This document shows, in pieces, positions 21,872 to 35,300 of a stretch of DNA of 64,000 bases. Below the pieces are notes generated by a model that did not search any database, was not told the DNA's origin, and saw only the letters and a program-made list of their open reading frames with translations. The DNA is from Hydractinia symbiolongicarpus (lineage: Eukaryota > Cnidaria > Hydrozoa > Anthoathecata > Hydractiniidae). The DNA lies in contig NC_079883.1 of assembly GCF_029227915.1 (NCBI RefSeq), positions 13,704,001-13,768,000 on the forward strand, read 5' to 3'. Position 1 is the stretch's first letter. Each line of letters opens with the position of its first letter. The position numbers were made by a program, and so were the translations under genes.

Positions 21872-24800
21872 TGCTATATGTGCTACTTAACGCACGAGTG
21901 TTATAAATTAAAAGGTCTTTGAATTGGTGCTATCAATGGATAAAGTTTAAGAATTTAAGAAACTTACATGTGATATATAAATATGCAATGTATGAACGGA
22001 TTAATTCCAAATTTCTGCGGTATTCGTTCGTATTGTTATTGTGCGAAATTAATACACGCTGAATAGGGTTTTTTTCTGCAAAAGTTAGTACAAATACGGT
22101 AACAGTGACGCAAAATCCTTTTTGAAATGGGGGAGGGCAATGATATTTGTCTACCTAGTTGTCCACCATGGTTGGCTGCTCATATTATCCATGAAGGTAT
22201 TTTATATATTTATTGCAAAATTTCATCATAAGTTTTAGCCATTAGAAAAAAGAAGTCATTTATTTTGAATGTTTCCACCGTGCTACCCCCTCTTCCGGAG
22301 TACCACTGGCCTGATTACTCGAAATACCTTAAACAGATTAGGCTCCTGTTTTCCTAATAAAGATTCACTAACAATTTATATGGGTAAAATATGGGAAAAT
22401 TAGCACGACCACGTCAGGAGCAATTATGGAAACATTGATAAAAGGAGTAAAATATAACATATGAAATACAATTATGCAAATTAAAAATCACTTAGATATT
22501 AAATGTATTACTCTCCGTTTTCAAATTAATTAGAACATGTGAACTCTATTTGATTACGCGTTAAGGAGATTAATTGACGGATGAGTAACATTTTGAATGT
22601 TTTTAGATGCGGTTTCAAATTGTGTCTTTATTTATTTCCTGCCGATGTTGCCTTTTTTAACCCCTACCTTTGAGAGCCCATAATAACCCGGCCTGAATAA
22701 GATCAAAATGGTATTTAGTTTGTCAATGCAATGAATTAAGCGACTAATGAATAGTTGTGACGTGCTTTAGCGGAAAATTCAGTTTCTATGATTAAAAATG
22801 CATGATAATATTTTGCGAACATTTTTTTCATTTCTTGAACTAAATATTTTACATTCTTAACCTATCACAACTTATTAAGCTTTTTGACGGAGGGAGCAGA
22901 ATTTCTAAGAACAAATTGATTGAGGAATTAATTTTACCATAAAGAAACTGCTAAAAATAAGTTCTTCCATACTTTCAATTTAAAATTACGTAAAGTTTAT
23001 TAAAGTTTTTATTAAAACAATTAGTTAATCTCTAATAAAGCTAAACTTAGATTCCGACCCTGTATGGGCAGCTTTATCACCATCTCCTTTAGCAGAAAAA
23101 ACCACTTCTCTCCTCTCTTCACCGCCATCTCACTAAAAATTTTTCTTAACTAGAGTACTACCTTTTTAAAAGAGGGGTCAAACTTTGCTAAGTAAACTAG
23201 AAAATCAAAAATTCCAAATTTAGTAATTTTAGAACAAGCCCTGTAGACCCGAATTTTTACGATTACATTCGCAGTACCTAAAAAACTTGATTTTAATTCA
23301 AATTTAAGGAATTCGACAACGGTTGACTATCATAAATAGATTTATTCTGCCGTATACACGAATGTTTTAAGCCAACCTGCAAATTACTAGACTATGAAAT
23401 TAAAATCCAAGTAATTTACCCAAATACCTAAATATTAAAAAGTTATGACCTATTTCATATAGTTTATTTATTCATAGCTCAATAACACCAAAAGACACGT
23501 TTGGACGATTTTGTGTAGGCGCAAATGCAAATTTATAATTAAAATGATTATTGTATCGGGGCAAGGCATACAACTCATCGACCGCTAATTAGCACCAGGA
23601 CTATTAGGTTAAAACTTCAAAGTTTGATTGATGTGATTACAACAAAGCGATATTGTTATTTAACTAAGCATTTTATTTTTATTCTCCTTGTTATGCAACT
23701 TTTTCAAACATCCCTATATTAGTTTCTCGTTAAGGGAAAAGGTTAGAACGAGAGAAATTTCACAATTCCACAATGCGCAGTCATTACAATGTTATTATGG
23801 ATATGAAGAACTGACGAACAGAAAAGGGATGCCGGGGCAGTATCATTTTAAGCACTGTTGATACATTTGGTTGCCAAGAAAAATGTCCTTTATTGTTAAT
23901 TAGAAGCGAAAAAAAGTTTTGGCTTTGCAAAACTTACTTTAAGAATACATAACAACAAATCTTCATGGTTAGCTAGTAAAGCTATTAAAAGCTACATTTT
24001 TAGTACTACTCTCTAATGACAAAAGCAGGAATACATTACCTGAGAAGGAGTGGTGAAGAAACCGGAAAAATGTTTGCATAGTTTCGGTTCTAATTGTGGT
24101 GTTATTGTTTATTTAAAGTTGTGATAACCAAGCATGCTCACCGCCCACTTAACAATAATCTCTGAAACAATTTCGGGACAAGCATATCAATATTAAAAGC
24201 AATTATGGATCAAAAATTAAATGCTATTCCATTTAAACAAAAAAATGTAGTCATATACTTATGCACAAAAATAAATATAAGCGTAGCTTTATCCCATTGT
24301 CCTAGCCGAAACATTTGTTTCTACTTCGCTTGGTTCCCTTAACTAGATCATAACATAAAACTACTCTTCGAGAATTAGATCTTAAACTTGTTTTAAAATG
24401 AATATTTATTCAGACGAAACGGATATGCAACGGATATTAAGCCCGTCCTGTCTTTTATTTGTAAAACTATAAAATGAGTAGAGTGTGAAATCTAAATCTA
24501 AGCTTGGTTTCATTTATTTTAAGTACATGTGTGTGGGAAGCAATGAGATTCTTATAACCATCCCCTCCCGTTTTTTTTTGTTTTATTTTTCTTATTGTTA
24601 TCGTTAAATGTTCCAAGCTGTAAAATGAAAAATAAAAATTGAATACCTACAGTAGATGTGTTTTATTGGTTTAAAAATCATATTTACAAATATTGTGATC
24701 GTTAATTTTGTCACGTTTTAGTTGACAAAAACAAAATAATTATATTCATTCGTCATTCTATATTGCAGAAAACGTGGGACCTAATGGACATTTCGCATCA

Positions 24801-26150
24801 ACGCGAAAATTCTTTCGCATGAATCATTAGAAAACAAATTGAGAAGGTAATGGGTCTAGCTTATTTTGTGGTTCATATTGTAATTATCGTTATGGCATAA
24901 GCAGTATAATGAAAATGAGATTCGCCTTATGACAACAAATTAAAATGAGTGGGGGTAACATTTATCTAATCGGAGTTATTTAAAAACATACGTAGTTATT
25001 AATATTATTAGTTTTCAATCAAAACATTGGCTGGACCAAAATACAAGAAGCACGTATGATTTTTACTTACTATTTTCTCTTGTCTGTTTACTTAATTATT
25101 TGTTTATCTATTTATGTATGACTTTTTACTCATTTGATTAATTACATTTTTTGTATGTTTTTTAATGTTATGGAACATGATAATATATGGTGCAAGTAAA
25201 TGTAGTAAAAGATTTAGTCGCTGGGCAAATAAAGTGCTTCAAAGACAGAATTACTGATATAATATTAAGTTCGAAGTAAAACTTTATTTTAATAAATCTG
25301 TATGTTTGTACATAACAAGCTATAAATTGGAAATATATTCCACTTCAAGTTGTTCACTACGAATGTAAAATAAATGCAAAAAAAAAAGAATAATAGGGCA
25401 AATCAGTTCTCAGCGAGTGAGATAGCGCAAAAACCAAGACACTCCAACAGTCCTAAAATTCTTTGCATGTGCCGATGCCAGAATACAACTTTCTTTTTTG
25501 TAAATTATCTTTCCTTCATATTTTCTTGATTCAATTCTAATAGTCAGTCTTTTGGATAAACGAATATAATCAAGCGAATATTTTCATGAACACTTTCAGT
25601 AATTGATGGAAATAATAACAATGTTCTTATGAGCAGAGGGAGGCCATTACTGATTAATACTTATGTTATAGCAAGCGCTCTGATCTTGCAAATGAAATTA
25701 AATTGAGAAATGGCATTCAGATGAATTTTAATTTCTTATTTTTATTTATTAACGATTTGTTTATTGATGTAAACGTGGCTTTATGTGAAAAAATAATCCT
25801 TAGACTAAAAATCTAAGCATTTGCGTTTTTAAGCAATAATGCGACTCAAGATATTATTTCATTCTTGATTGCTGCATTTATTTACTCGCACAGAGTTCAG
25901 CTGACGTATGAAATCAGCCAGCAAACACAGGTTAGATAAAGTTAAAAAAAAGTTGCTAAATAAAATTCAAAACCAATTTCCACGCCTTCTCTTAATAAAA
26001 AGCCGAGGAAATCTTTTTAATTTAAAAACGAATACTCCGTGTTTTTTAACACTTTTGGCTACTTACTATCAGACATTAGTCTTAAAAGCCCGTAGAAATA
26101 TTCAAGAGAAATCACCCGTTACGAACTGCAGCTACTATATTTCTCACAGA
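21872..26150. other. Gene-free stretch
   Basis: No coding sequence, RNA gene or mobile element end recognised over 4.3 kb. Sequence is AT-rich with homopolymer tracts only. An open frame at 25908-26228 runs into the Helitron remnant and is not believed. Confidence 0.5.
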
Positions 26151-26154
26151 TATA

Positions 26155-26225
26155 AATTCGGACATTATAATATAGCCTACACTAGTCGTTACCTCGCAGA
26201 AGAATCCACGGGATTTCGCCTGTTA
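26155..26225 (-). mobile_element. Degraded Helitron end(s)
   Basis: On the minus strand: CCCGTGGATTCTTCTGCGAG (a decayed hairpin), then GTAACGA and CTAG at 26182-26185, then TGTAGG and CTATATTATAATGTCCG, which resembles the 5' start of a second copy. It looks like a decayed head-to-tail junction. Neither copy can be followed to its other end. Confidence 0.55.
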
Positions 26226-26743
26226 TAAACAAATCGATAAAATATAAATACATGTCAAAAATAGAGTTTTTTCTTCTCACTGAATGACAGACAGAATGTG
26301 TGTTTTAGTTCAGGTGATGTGACCAATCAATCCCTTTTTTCCTTTCCCTTCGCAATTTAGCGGCTGTCATAGCTAAAGGTATGGGAACTAGTATGGAACT
26401 TGTAGGAAGATTTCTCTGATAAAGTAAACACTGCACAAGAAATAACATACATAAAAGAAAACATACACTTACAAATAGACAGTAAATCCCACTACTTCAC
26501 CTTTTGCATCCATACACACACAACACAGGTACGAAACTTAGGAAGACAAATAGGCTATACCCATGGGACAAAAATATAATAAGATGTGACACACAATAAA
26601 CAATGACGACCTTAACATATAAAATTAAATGCAAAAAACACAAAGAGGGAGAACCAGTTGCTCCCTCACAGAGTTTAAAGCGACCTAGTGCGGGAACACT
26701 TACTTTCCTAACTCCACCTAGCGTGCCATTTGGGTTGCCTGAA

Positions 26744-26764
26744 TAATATATATATATATATAAT
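26744..26764. repeat. (AT)n microsatellite
   Basis: About ten perfect AT dinucleotides in non-coding sequence. Confidence 0.85.
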
Positions 26765-29700
26765 GAATCGGCTTAACGTTTATCGTATTGATAGTTAAAC
26801 AGAAATGCTGCCCAATTTACTTATATCTTTCTACATCGTAATTAATGTCAAACAAATACGTAGGAGTCAAAACTGGTTTGCACAGTTTACAACAGTTACT
26901 TTTAATTTCAAAGCGAGAATGCATTTTTAGTAAAAATGCTTAAAACAAAATTTAGCCGCGCATATTTAAGCCACCAATTATCTAAGACTCTCTTCGAGCA
27001 CGGCAATATCCCTTTGATTAAAAAATCGTTCATAAAAAAGAAAGAAAGAATCCCTATGTTAAATTTAGGCATCTAACCATTCTGGATATTAAAGAAACAG
27101 GAAATTCTAATATTCAATTAATGTGTGCAACAGTATCTGTATACGTGTGCCGTAAGAGGGATAATTAAATACTGTATGTTATCACATTTGTGAAGTAACT
27201 ATATATAGATGTTAAACGGAAAACAAAAATTGACCATTGAAGCTGTTTATCAAATACTAATTACCAAGGAAACGCAATAACGCTTGTTAAATTTTTGTAT
27301 ACAAATTGTCATTAATTTCCGCCCTTTGATTGTGTTCAAAATTAACGTTGCTTTATTAAGACCACTGTCTTCTGTCTACCACCCTACGAATAAACAGTCA
27401 ACATCTAAGAAGTCTTTCACAGACTAAGCGTCCATAGTGGCTAGGTAATATTATTTTAAATTTAGGTTCATATAATATTTTAATTTTTTTGTTGATATAC
27501 ATAATTTTGCAGATAATTTTCCCTAGCCCTAAACATATTTTATTTGAACTCCATATCTGTTAAGTGATTATGATTTTCTAGAAACATAATTAGGTGCTAG
27601 AACTTGACATAACATTTACCATGACGTATTTCGAATTATTTTACATTATTATGTCCGAAATGACGTAACCTTTAGGATTATTAAAAGCTTAAATTTTACC
27701 TTATGTAATTGCTATATGCACACAATTAGCTTTGTTAAGCTGTAGAGTAAACTGGACACATTTCTAGACATCACGCTTAAGAGAAAAACTTCTTTTCATT
27801 CATGTACTTTTCTTAGCTCAAGCTTACACTAAAAGGTTATTTTTTATCCTAACTTACTTTTCAACAATAATTTAATGGTTAGTTGTTGCAGACAATCTTC
27901 GATAAGGTCCACGATAAAAGAGTGGAAATTTATTTAACTTTTGAATTTTTGCCTTAAAATAAAGAAATAGTTAATTTAAACGGTCATGACACGGAGATAA
28001 TAGACATTTTATTTCTTTAGCAGTTAGCATATGCTAACACTATAGGGAAATTTTGTTGATAGTCTACAGCAATGTGAGTGGTTGACGTTGCACTTGCAAG
28101 TAATTTAGATACATGGACAGAAGATTTTGTTAAATTTTTCCATTTTGCGAACATATCGCAAATCCGTGTAAAATTTTGGAAGCATTCACTTTTGCAAATC
28201 ACAAAAGGTTAGAAAGAAATTTCAAGCAATGAACCCCAAAATCTATTTCTTTATCTTCAAAGCATAAAATTGAAACCAAAACAGTATAAGCCCATAATTT
28301 CTTTTTTGCCATCATTAACTTTTACAAATCAGTGCTCTTGGATGTACGACGTGCGATTTCTCGAAATTGGTCTTAGCATTCTTTTATTGGATTGTTATTC
28401 TTATTTCGGCCTACCGTTTTTCAGTTAGTAATTGATCAGAATGTGTTTTAAAATAATGAGCAAGTTTCACACTGTTTTATAAAACTTCTCGTGTTCAAGG
28501 GGTTTTCAATGTTAAAATGTCTATTTCAAGGATTTTTGACATAAAATTTCCTCTGAAATCAAGAAGCTGTTTATTTAATGAGATGCTTTAGCAATTACAT
28601 AAATATTTATCGTACCATTTTCTTTCTAACCTTATATGGGCATCGAAATGTGATTAGCCTAACGAACAGAAACAATAATGGCGTCAAGATGGTATGTAGA
28701 GTGTATCTTACGTTTCCTCTATGATTTGCTTTTTATTGTTAAAACTATTGAATTATATTCAAATTTCTTTTTTGAATATGTTTAATGGGGAATTATACCA
28801 CTCTGAAAACTAGCGTTACTATCATTACGTGTATTATTGCCTATAAAAGTAACTGCGTACATACTAGTTTGTGGTCCAGTTTTAATATCTCTTTTTTGAG
28901 AGACAATGCGAACGAGGTTTTTGTGTTTTGTTATAAGCAAAAGCACGTGGTATGGAATATTATGATATATTTTTAATTCTCCTAATTTTAAAAAATCGTT
29001 TTTGTTGGTTTTCTTTGCGACTTCCTTATTTCTGTGCAGACTTGAAATTTCACTAGTCGCTTGACAACGAATTCAATTGCTTTTAGGCAAAATTATAACG
29101 AAAAGGTGAATTAACACATTTTTAAAAACCAAGAAATGTTTTGTTTAGAGATTAATGCTAATAATAAAAGATAGGATTGGAGTTATTTAGGAAAACACCT
29201 TAAAGTCAGCATTATTAACGCACTGTGCTGTGCGAAATGTCGCCATTAAGATCTTATGTATTTTCAGATGGTATAGAAAATTATTTTAATATAATAAATA
29301 TATTACAAATTTGCGCAGTTCAATATCAAACATTTTAAAATTTCTTTTGATGTTTAAACCGGTAACATTATACACTAAACACTAAAAAATGAGTTTCTAA
29401 TTTAAAAAAAAAACTATTCCAACTTTTTTCTGGCCACAAAGCTTTCAATATATATTTCACGGAAAATAAATATAAAACTTAAAATCATTTCAAAAACTTG
29501 ATAAATTCTGAAATCCTCAAATTCGGCCTGCAAACGAACAATCTGCTATAAAACGAATTATTTAATTATAACTTATTGAATATTGGTTGGAGGACAAGGG
29601 CTGACAAAATTTATTAAAAATTCGATCATAACAATATTGCAACAAAAAAAAATTCCATAAGATCAAATTAACAAGGAAATTTAAACACACGCATCCACAA

Positions 29701-30204
29701 ATTTATAAAAACACAAATCTTAAGTGATAAAAACTCTTGGAACACCATGGACACTTTTAAGTCTATATTCAGGATTTCGCGTGTTCTAGCTGTTAGTGTT
29801 AGTCACCCGGAAAATCTAATAATATGATTTCAGGTAATGAATGTATAATAAATAAAAGTATTATAAAATGAAAGCGACGTTAACTCACCCTTAACCTAGA
29901 GAATTGAAAACGCCATTAAACTTTATATGCTATATACTTTATATACTACTTCATCTTTTTAACGACGCCAATAACATCTTGACATCCATTGTGAATTAAA
30001 ACTCCACAAAGCCTTGTTGTTGTTTTTTTTGCCTAAAGCGGTTTTTGGTTATTTCCACCTTTAACCTAACAGGCTTTGTCCACCCCAAAAACACTGGAAC
30101 GAAATAGAAAAGAATCGCTTTGTGATGAAACAGACATCATACAAAGTTTGATTGCTTTTTCATTCTTAAAGTTAAAAAGGTGAGTTTCTGTCGGTTTCTT
30201 TTTT

Positions 30205-30225
30205 TTATATATATATATATATTTT
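30205..30225. repeat. (AT)n microsatellite flanked by T tracts
   Basis: About ten AT units flanked by runs of T. Non-coding. Confidence 0.8.
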
Positions 30226-30430
30226 TTAGTTATTTACATATTGACTCACTTCATATCAAAAAAATAAATTTAAGGACGCCAGGAAGATCCATTTTTCCGG
30301 AAATTTGATGTCAGTAAACTTGGTACATGTTCAGAATATGAAATTCATAGATGTTCCAGGTATGGAAAACAATATTATGACGTCATTGGAATCATAAATG
30401 ACATCGTTTCGCTGGACTGGTTTAATTTCT

Positions 30431-30784
30431 CTTCAAATCTGGTCTGTATTTTATCCCAAGGACCCATCTATTTCATTAGCAACATCTTAGTTACCATATG
30501 GTAACGAACATACATGTAAAAAATAATTTTATAACCAATACAACATCTCAACATACTCATACCTGACATTACTTCCAGTGTCTTGGGTTGCCATGTTTGC
30601 TTCATATACCTTTCGTCTAATCCAGGAACGCGTTTTAGGCAGGGTTTTTCTTAATCTAAAAGATACCTAGCAACCATATAAGAGCGTTGTAAGATGTTGT
30701 ATTGGTTGTATAAATGTCATATACAGTATTGCTACTAAGGAGATATATTGATAATAGGGATGAAATGCAGACCAGATTTGAAGG
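30431..30784. repeat. Foldback (inverted-repeat) element, about 354 bp
   Basis: The left arm starts CTTCAAATCTGGTCTGTATT and contains TAACCAATACAACATCTCAAC near 30531-30553. The right arm, read in complement, starts CTTCAAATCTGGTCTGCATT and contains CAACCAATACAACATCTTAC. Arms of about 100-125 bp with gaps flank a central segment of about 130 bp. This is typical of a MITE or foldback element. No target duplication is evident and the arms do not match other elements in the window. Confidence 0.7.
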
Positions 30785-30999
30785 ATATGACGGCTTTATA
30801 TTGGTTTCCTCACCTTGATATTTAAATGCGATATTTCAAACATGTGTCAAGTCTAATGCCATGCTCATCAATATTTTTCAAAAAAAGAGTCTTTTTACAT
30901 TCATCGCTAAAAAAAGAATTGTCGGGTAGATATGACGTTATATTTTAACCCAAGGACGTCATAAACATTAATGAGTTTTTGTTAAGACAAATTTTATTA

Positions 31000-31045
31000 G
31001 GACGTTAGTATTTAGCGTGTCTAGAGACACTTAATACTGACGTCC
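31000..31045. repeat. Hairpin, imperfect 20-bp stem
   Basis: GGACGTTAGTATTTAGC pairs with the complement of TTAATACTGACGTCC, with the palindromic core GTGTCT-AG-AGACAC at the tip. It resembles a small foldback. Its surroundings also hold TGACGT words (about 30932 and 30957). Confidence 0.6.
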
Positions 31046-32054
31046 TGTTCGGGGTATATGACCAGTAAAACTAAAAAAGACAACACATTTTTATTTATTC
31101 TGTAACTTCTGCTGTTTTAAAACCAGTGGCCTCTTGCCCATTTTAACTGATAACATCTTCCTTTTTATAAGTCTGTCTTAAGCCTGCTTGCATCATTATA
31201 TATATCTGATTAGCTTTATTACTTAAAAATTTAGAACGGGGGTTGGTTTATTACCAACGCGTACTAATTTTCGTGCATTCGCGCTAAAGAATTCATTGGT
31301 TCCCAAAATTAAGTAGAGAATTTACGCATAAAATGTCTTTCGCGAAAATTAATGCCCGCGAGATTGCACATTTTTTCAAGAAACAGAATTTATTACGGAA
31401 AGGTGTTTTTAAGTCAAAATAAAGCACTTACGTGCAGATCAAAAAAAACATGTGATTTTCGAGAACAACATTCTATTTGTAAAATTAAAGTCGCTAATAA
31501 CAGTGTATAAAATCAGTCTCGTGTTGCGCGTAAAAGAGAGCTGATACGTCTGACTAGTGTTTCTGAAGAGATTCTAGACATCATCAATATTTTTATAAGG
31601 TTGCTACTAGTTCGTAAGTGATTTATAGAATAACCTTCGTGGCACTAATATCGAATATACGAGAAATTGTGGTGAAAATTGGTTTCCGCTCATATCACGA
31701 GAATAACATTAAACGAATTGCACATTTTCTCAAGTGAGTATGCAAACTTTGGAAAAAAGCAATTTTGGAATATTGCAAATACTTTTGTTCTAAATCGGTA
31801 TTTGTAAATAGAACATTATGCATGTTTTTGCTTTATCGTACAATGTGTTTTTGTTAGCATTTAAAAAACAAACGCAACAACAAAGATTATAAGCTACCAT
31901 TGTATGATAACTATCGCTAAAAAGTACTCTGCCAAACAAATACTTGGCAACAACTAATATTTAATGGACATGTGGTGAGACATTCGGGTATGCTTATATT
32001 TGACGAGAATAAATGTTTTAAAAATAGCTATACCATGAAGACTGCCTAGTTAAA
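31046..32054. other. Gene-free stretch
   Basis: Contains TTTTCGCGAA-like words around 31260-31370 (GCGAAAATTAATGCCCGCGAG and similar), which are probably MITE debris. Nothing coding is recognised. Confidence 0.4.
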
Positions 32055-32370
32055 GTGTCACTATTTCAAAACTAGAGGTTCTGCTAAAATGCCAAGTCAC
32101 TATTTCAAAACTAGAGGTTCTGCTAAAATGCCAAGTCACTATTTCAAAACTAGAGGTTCTGCAAAAATACCAAGTCACTATTTCAAAACTAGAGGTTCTG
32201 CTAAAATACCAAGTCACTATTTCAAAACTAGAGGTTCTGCTAAAATACCAAGTCACTAGTTCAAAACTAGAGGTTCTGCTAAAATGCCAAGTCACCATAT
32301 CAAAACTCAAGTTTCTGCTAAAATGCCAAGTCACCATTACAAAACTCAAGGTTCTGTTTCAAAACTCTAG
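32055..32370. repeat. 39-bp minisatellite, about 7.5 copies
   Basis: Units of 39 bp read GTCACTATTTCAAAACTAGA followed by GGTTCTGCTAAAATGCCAA. The first six are nearly identical, the last two more diverged (CACCATATCAAAACTCAAG). Because 39 is divisible by three, the minus strand is open and encodes a 13-residue repeat (FEIVTWHFSRTSS). That open frame is a consequence of the repeat, and there is no sign of an expressed gene around it. Confidence 0.85.
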
Positions 32371-35300
32371 GAATGTTATTTAACTACACATTGTCTGATA
32401 GACCGCTTAAAAACAGGAATTTCAGACAAAATCCTATTTTAAAGCCAAAAAACCACTCTTTCCTGCTTTAAAAGTCGCACTAGATCAAAAGAGATCAACC
32501 GCCCATTTTTGACCATTCATCATGATGGTTTCAGCCTTACCACATGCTTGCTCTGAAAAAACACACGTAGGTCTGCGATCTATTAATTTCTTCTTGGATG
32601 CTTTCACCTTATATTAATTTTTAAGATTAGACAGAATGATATATTTTGCTTTGATTTTACCATGTGTATTAAATGGAAACAAAAAGTAATAATTTTTTTC
32701 CAGAATAACGAAAATGTTGACTCACGAACCATGTATTAAAATAATCACTTAAAAAAGTGTTTTATCGTATTCGCGGAAAAGCGAAAGAGAAAAACATAAA
32801 TAAGAATTTTTAAAAAGGACAAAGGGACGAAATTTTCTTTATGTGACGAATTTTTGTTCAGAGAATGTCTGACACCTTTTGTGCGAAAAGTTACTACGCT
32901 GTGATTGCAGAAAAACAATGGTAACATAGCACGCAAAATGCACATTTACTTTTTTTTGCTGCTCTGTTTTCATTTGCTTTCCTGAAAGTTAGCCGGCTGC
33001 CTTAGGGATAATAGCAAATTTCAGCTTTTAGGTATGCCAAAAAAAGAAATTTTTGTTTTAACTGCGAGGCCACAACCTAATCTCATTAACTCGAGGATCA
33101 CATTAGTCATGGGCCTACATTGCAGCCTTTCTAAAATAAACATCTCCCTAAACAGGACAACAATTTTTTTCCTGTTTAGAGAGACGTTTACTTTAGAGAT
33201 GTTTCCGCTGTAGAGAACTTTTACTGTAATTTTATTAAGGCAAAGTCTTCATTCTTTTAATAATTATTTTGCTAAGGGTGATTGTTGTGAATCTTATCTT
33301 TATAACGCAGTTGCTTGAGTCAAAGCAACTGAAATTAGGCGTGGAGGATTCCCATGGATCTTGCCGACGGGTGGTTGGCGTGAATATCCGACGATTAGTT
33401 TGTCAAAATTACCGATGGTTGAGCGATTTTATTGGTGCTTAATAGCAAATATTTTTTAGCTCAGCAATAAGGTTGAACACATTCTTCTTTTAATGACGTT
33501 GTTTTTCTCTCTAGCGGCAAGTTGATGTCCTGCATTATAATTAAGAATTTTGACTTGTCAGGACAATCGTCAGCAATAATTAGAAACACGGAGTATAAAT
33601 GTTTCTAGGGCACGATAACAAATACATTAACTACATACATGTCGAAGGTGGATCTAAAATTAACATCGAACAGCATGAGAGCACATTCAATGTCTTTTTT
33701 GAAGCAACTTTTAAATTGTACAAACTAACATTCTTCTGTCTTGAATACAAATTTGCTCTACTTTAATGGCAACCTCTTGGTTATAGCGACTGACCATTAC
33801 TTTAGGAATTTCAATCATGCGTAAAAAAATTGAAACATAATAAAAATTGGTTTCTGCACCAAAGTAGACAACAATTGAGCTTTTTATTCTATAGTGGAAT
33901 ATGCAGCCAAATAGATACGAGCCTTTAACGGGGCAGTGAAACTCAAAAATATCGAATGCAAAAGGTCTGTTGACAAGGAAGATTTATTACTAAGGCCAAT
34001 CCAAAATTAAATGTCCATTAAAAAGAAAAAGAGTTAAAATTATCATACTAGTTGTTTTAAAAATTTATTGTTATGCTTGTCACAAATTTTAATTTTAATT
34101 TTGTATGATTTAGTACTAGTAAGAATTGCTATGTGCGGTTACTTAAGTGTTATGCAATGTCTGCTTCAAAATGATGACGCAAAAAAAAAAATCCACAAGA
34201 GACCTTTCGTTAGTGCTAACGAGATAGAAATGTTATCCAGGTTCGTTTCCACATAGCACTCACACAGATATTAAAGTGATAGTGCCGTCCTTTTTCCTGA
34301 TAGGAATGCATTTAGCCACCGATCATCTTATTTGCTCAAAACAATGTTAAAATAAAACCTAGGAATAGCATATCAACTGTAGCTGCCCCAATCACACCAA
34401 TTTTTGCGTGTGCATTTGTGGAACAAAGGTTGTTAATGCGCGAAATTTAGTGCAGATGTAATGCGCAAATTATTTTGCGGAAATATATACAGGCTGATGA
34501 TTTTGTTAAGAACTGATCGCTGGATCGAAGGTATTTTAACTATTCGGACACTTTTTTTCCTTATTGTTTGTGGAGGGGTTGGAATTTGTGCGAAAGTTAA
34601 TACTTACAAAGTATGTTTATATTATACTTTTTTTAATACAAATATACTTTGATACAAAACTCAAGGCTGAAGAAAACTGCTTAACGAAACGAAGGCATTT
34701 GTATTGCACATCGTTTGTGAAGAAGCAGGGCAAGGCGAAAAATAGGAGAGCATATAAGAAAATAGAACAAATATGTGCTATGTCCTCAAAAGTAAGAAAT
34801 AGATCGCAACTAAATTAGCTTCGTAAGTTAATGGTGCTAATTTTAACGTTATTTTTTGGAAGATTCCTTTCACACAAATTAAACTCGCAACTAGATCAAT
34901 AAATACCAATTAAGATTTAAAGGGATCATAAAGGGATAGTTGATTCAATACCATCATTTTGTAATAATGCCATTCGCGATATTATTACTTACGAAATATC
35001 AATCATCCATGAAAGTTAATAAACGCGAATTACTGTTTTTTTAACCGCGAAAATTGATACTGGTACTCTTGTAATAAGACATTTTAATTCGTGTTAAATT
35101 TTTGTTCAAATTTAATAAATACCTTACGTTGATTAAATTGATTTTTTGCAGACTTATTTTCGCATTGTCCGAAAAAAACGCATTTCGAGAAAATGAATAT
35201 TCGCAAACCAGTTATGTTGTGATTTTTGTAAGGATTTTTGTTTATCAAACTACGTCATTTTAAGCTTCTTCTGCATCTTTTGTCACTTCTTCGCAATTTT

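Larger units (their letters stand above)
26230..30430. other. Gene-free stretch
   Basis: Holds an (AT)n microsatellite at 26744-26764 and another at 30205-30225. No coding region is recognised. Short open frames at 28017-28202 (minus) and 28785-28976 (plus) lack any domain. Confidence 0.5.

Noticed and set aside
25908-26228. Open frame of 106 codons on the plus strand
   Set aside because: Its last third is the Helitron remnant at 26155-26225 read through, and the rest has no recognisable feature.
32050-32349. Minus-strand frame of 99 codons with a 13-residue repeat
   Set aside because: Fully explained by the 39-bp minisatellite, whose period is a multiple of three.
32055-32370. CRISPR-like array
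   Set aside because: Units are contiguous with no unique spacers, and the context is an animal genome.
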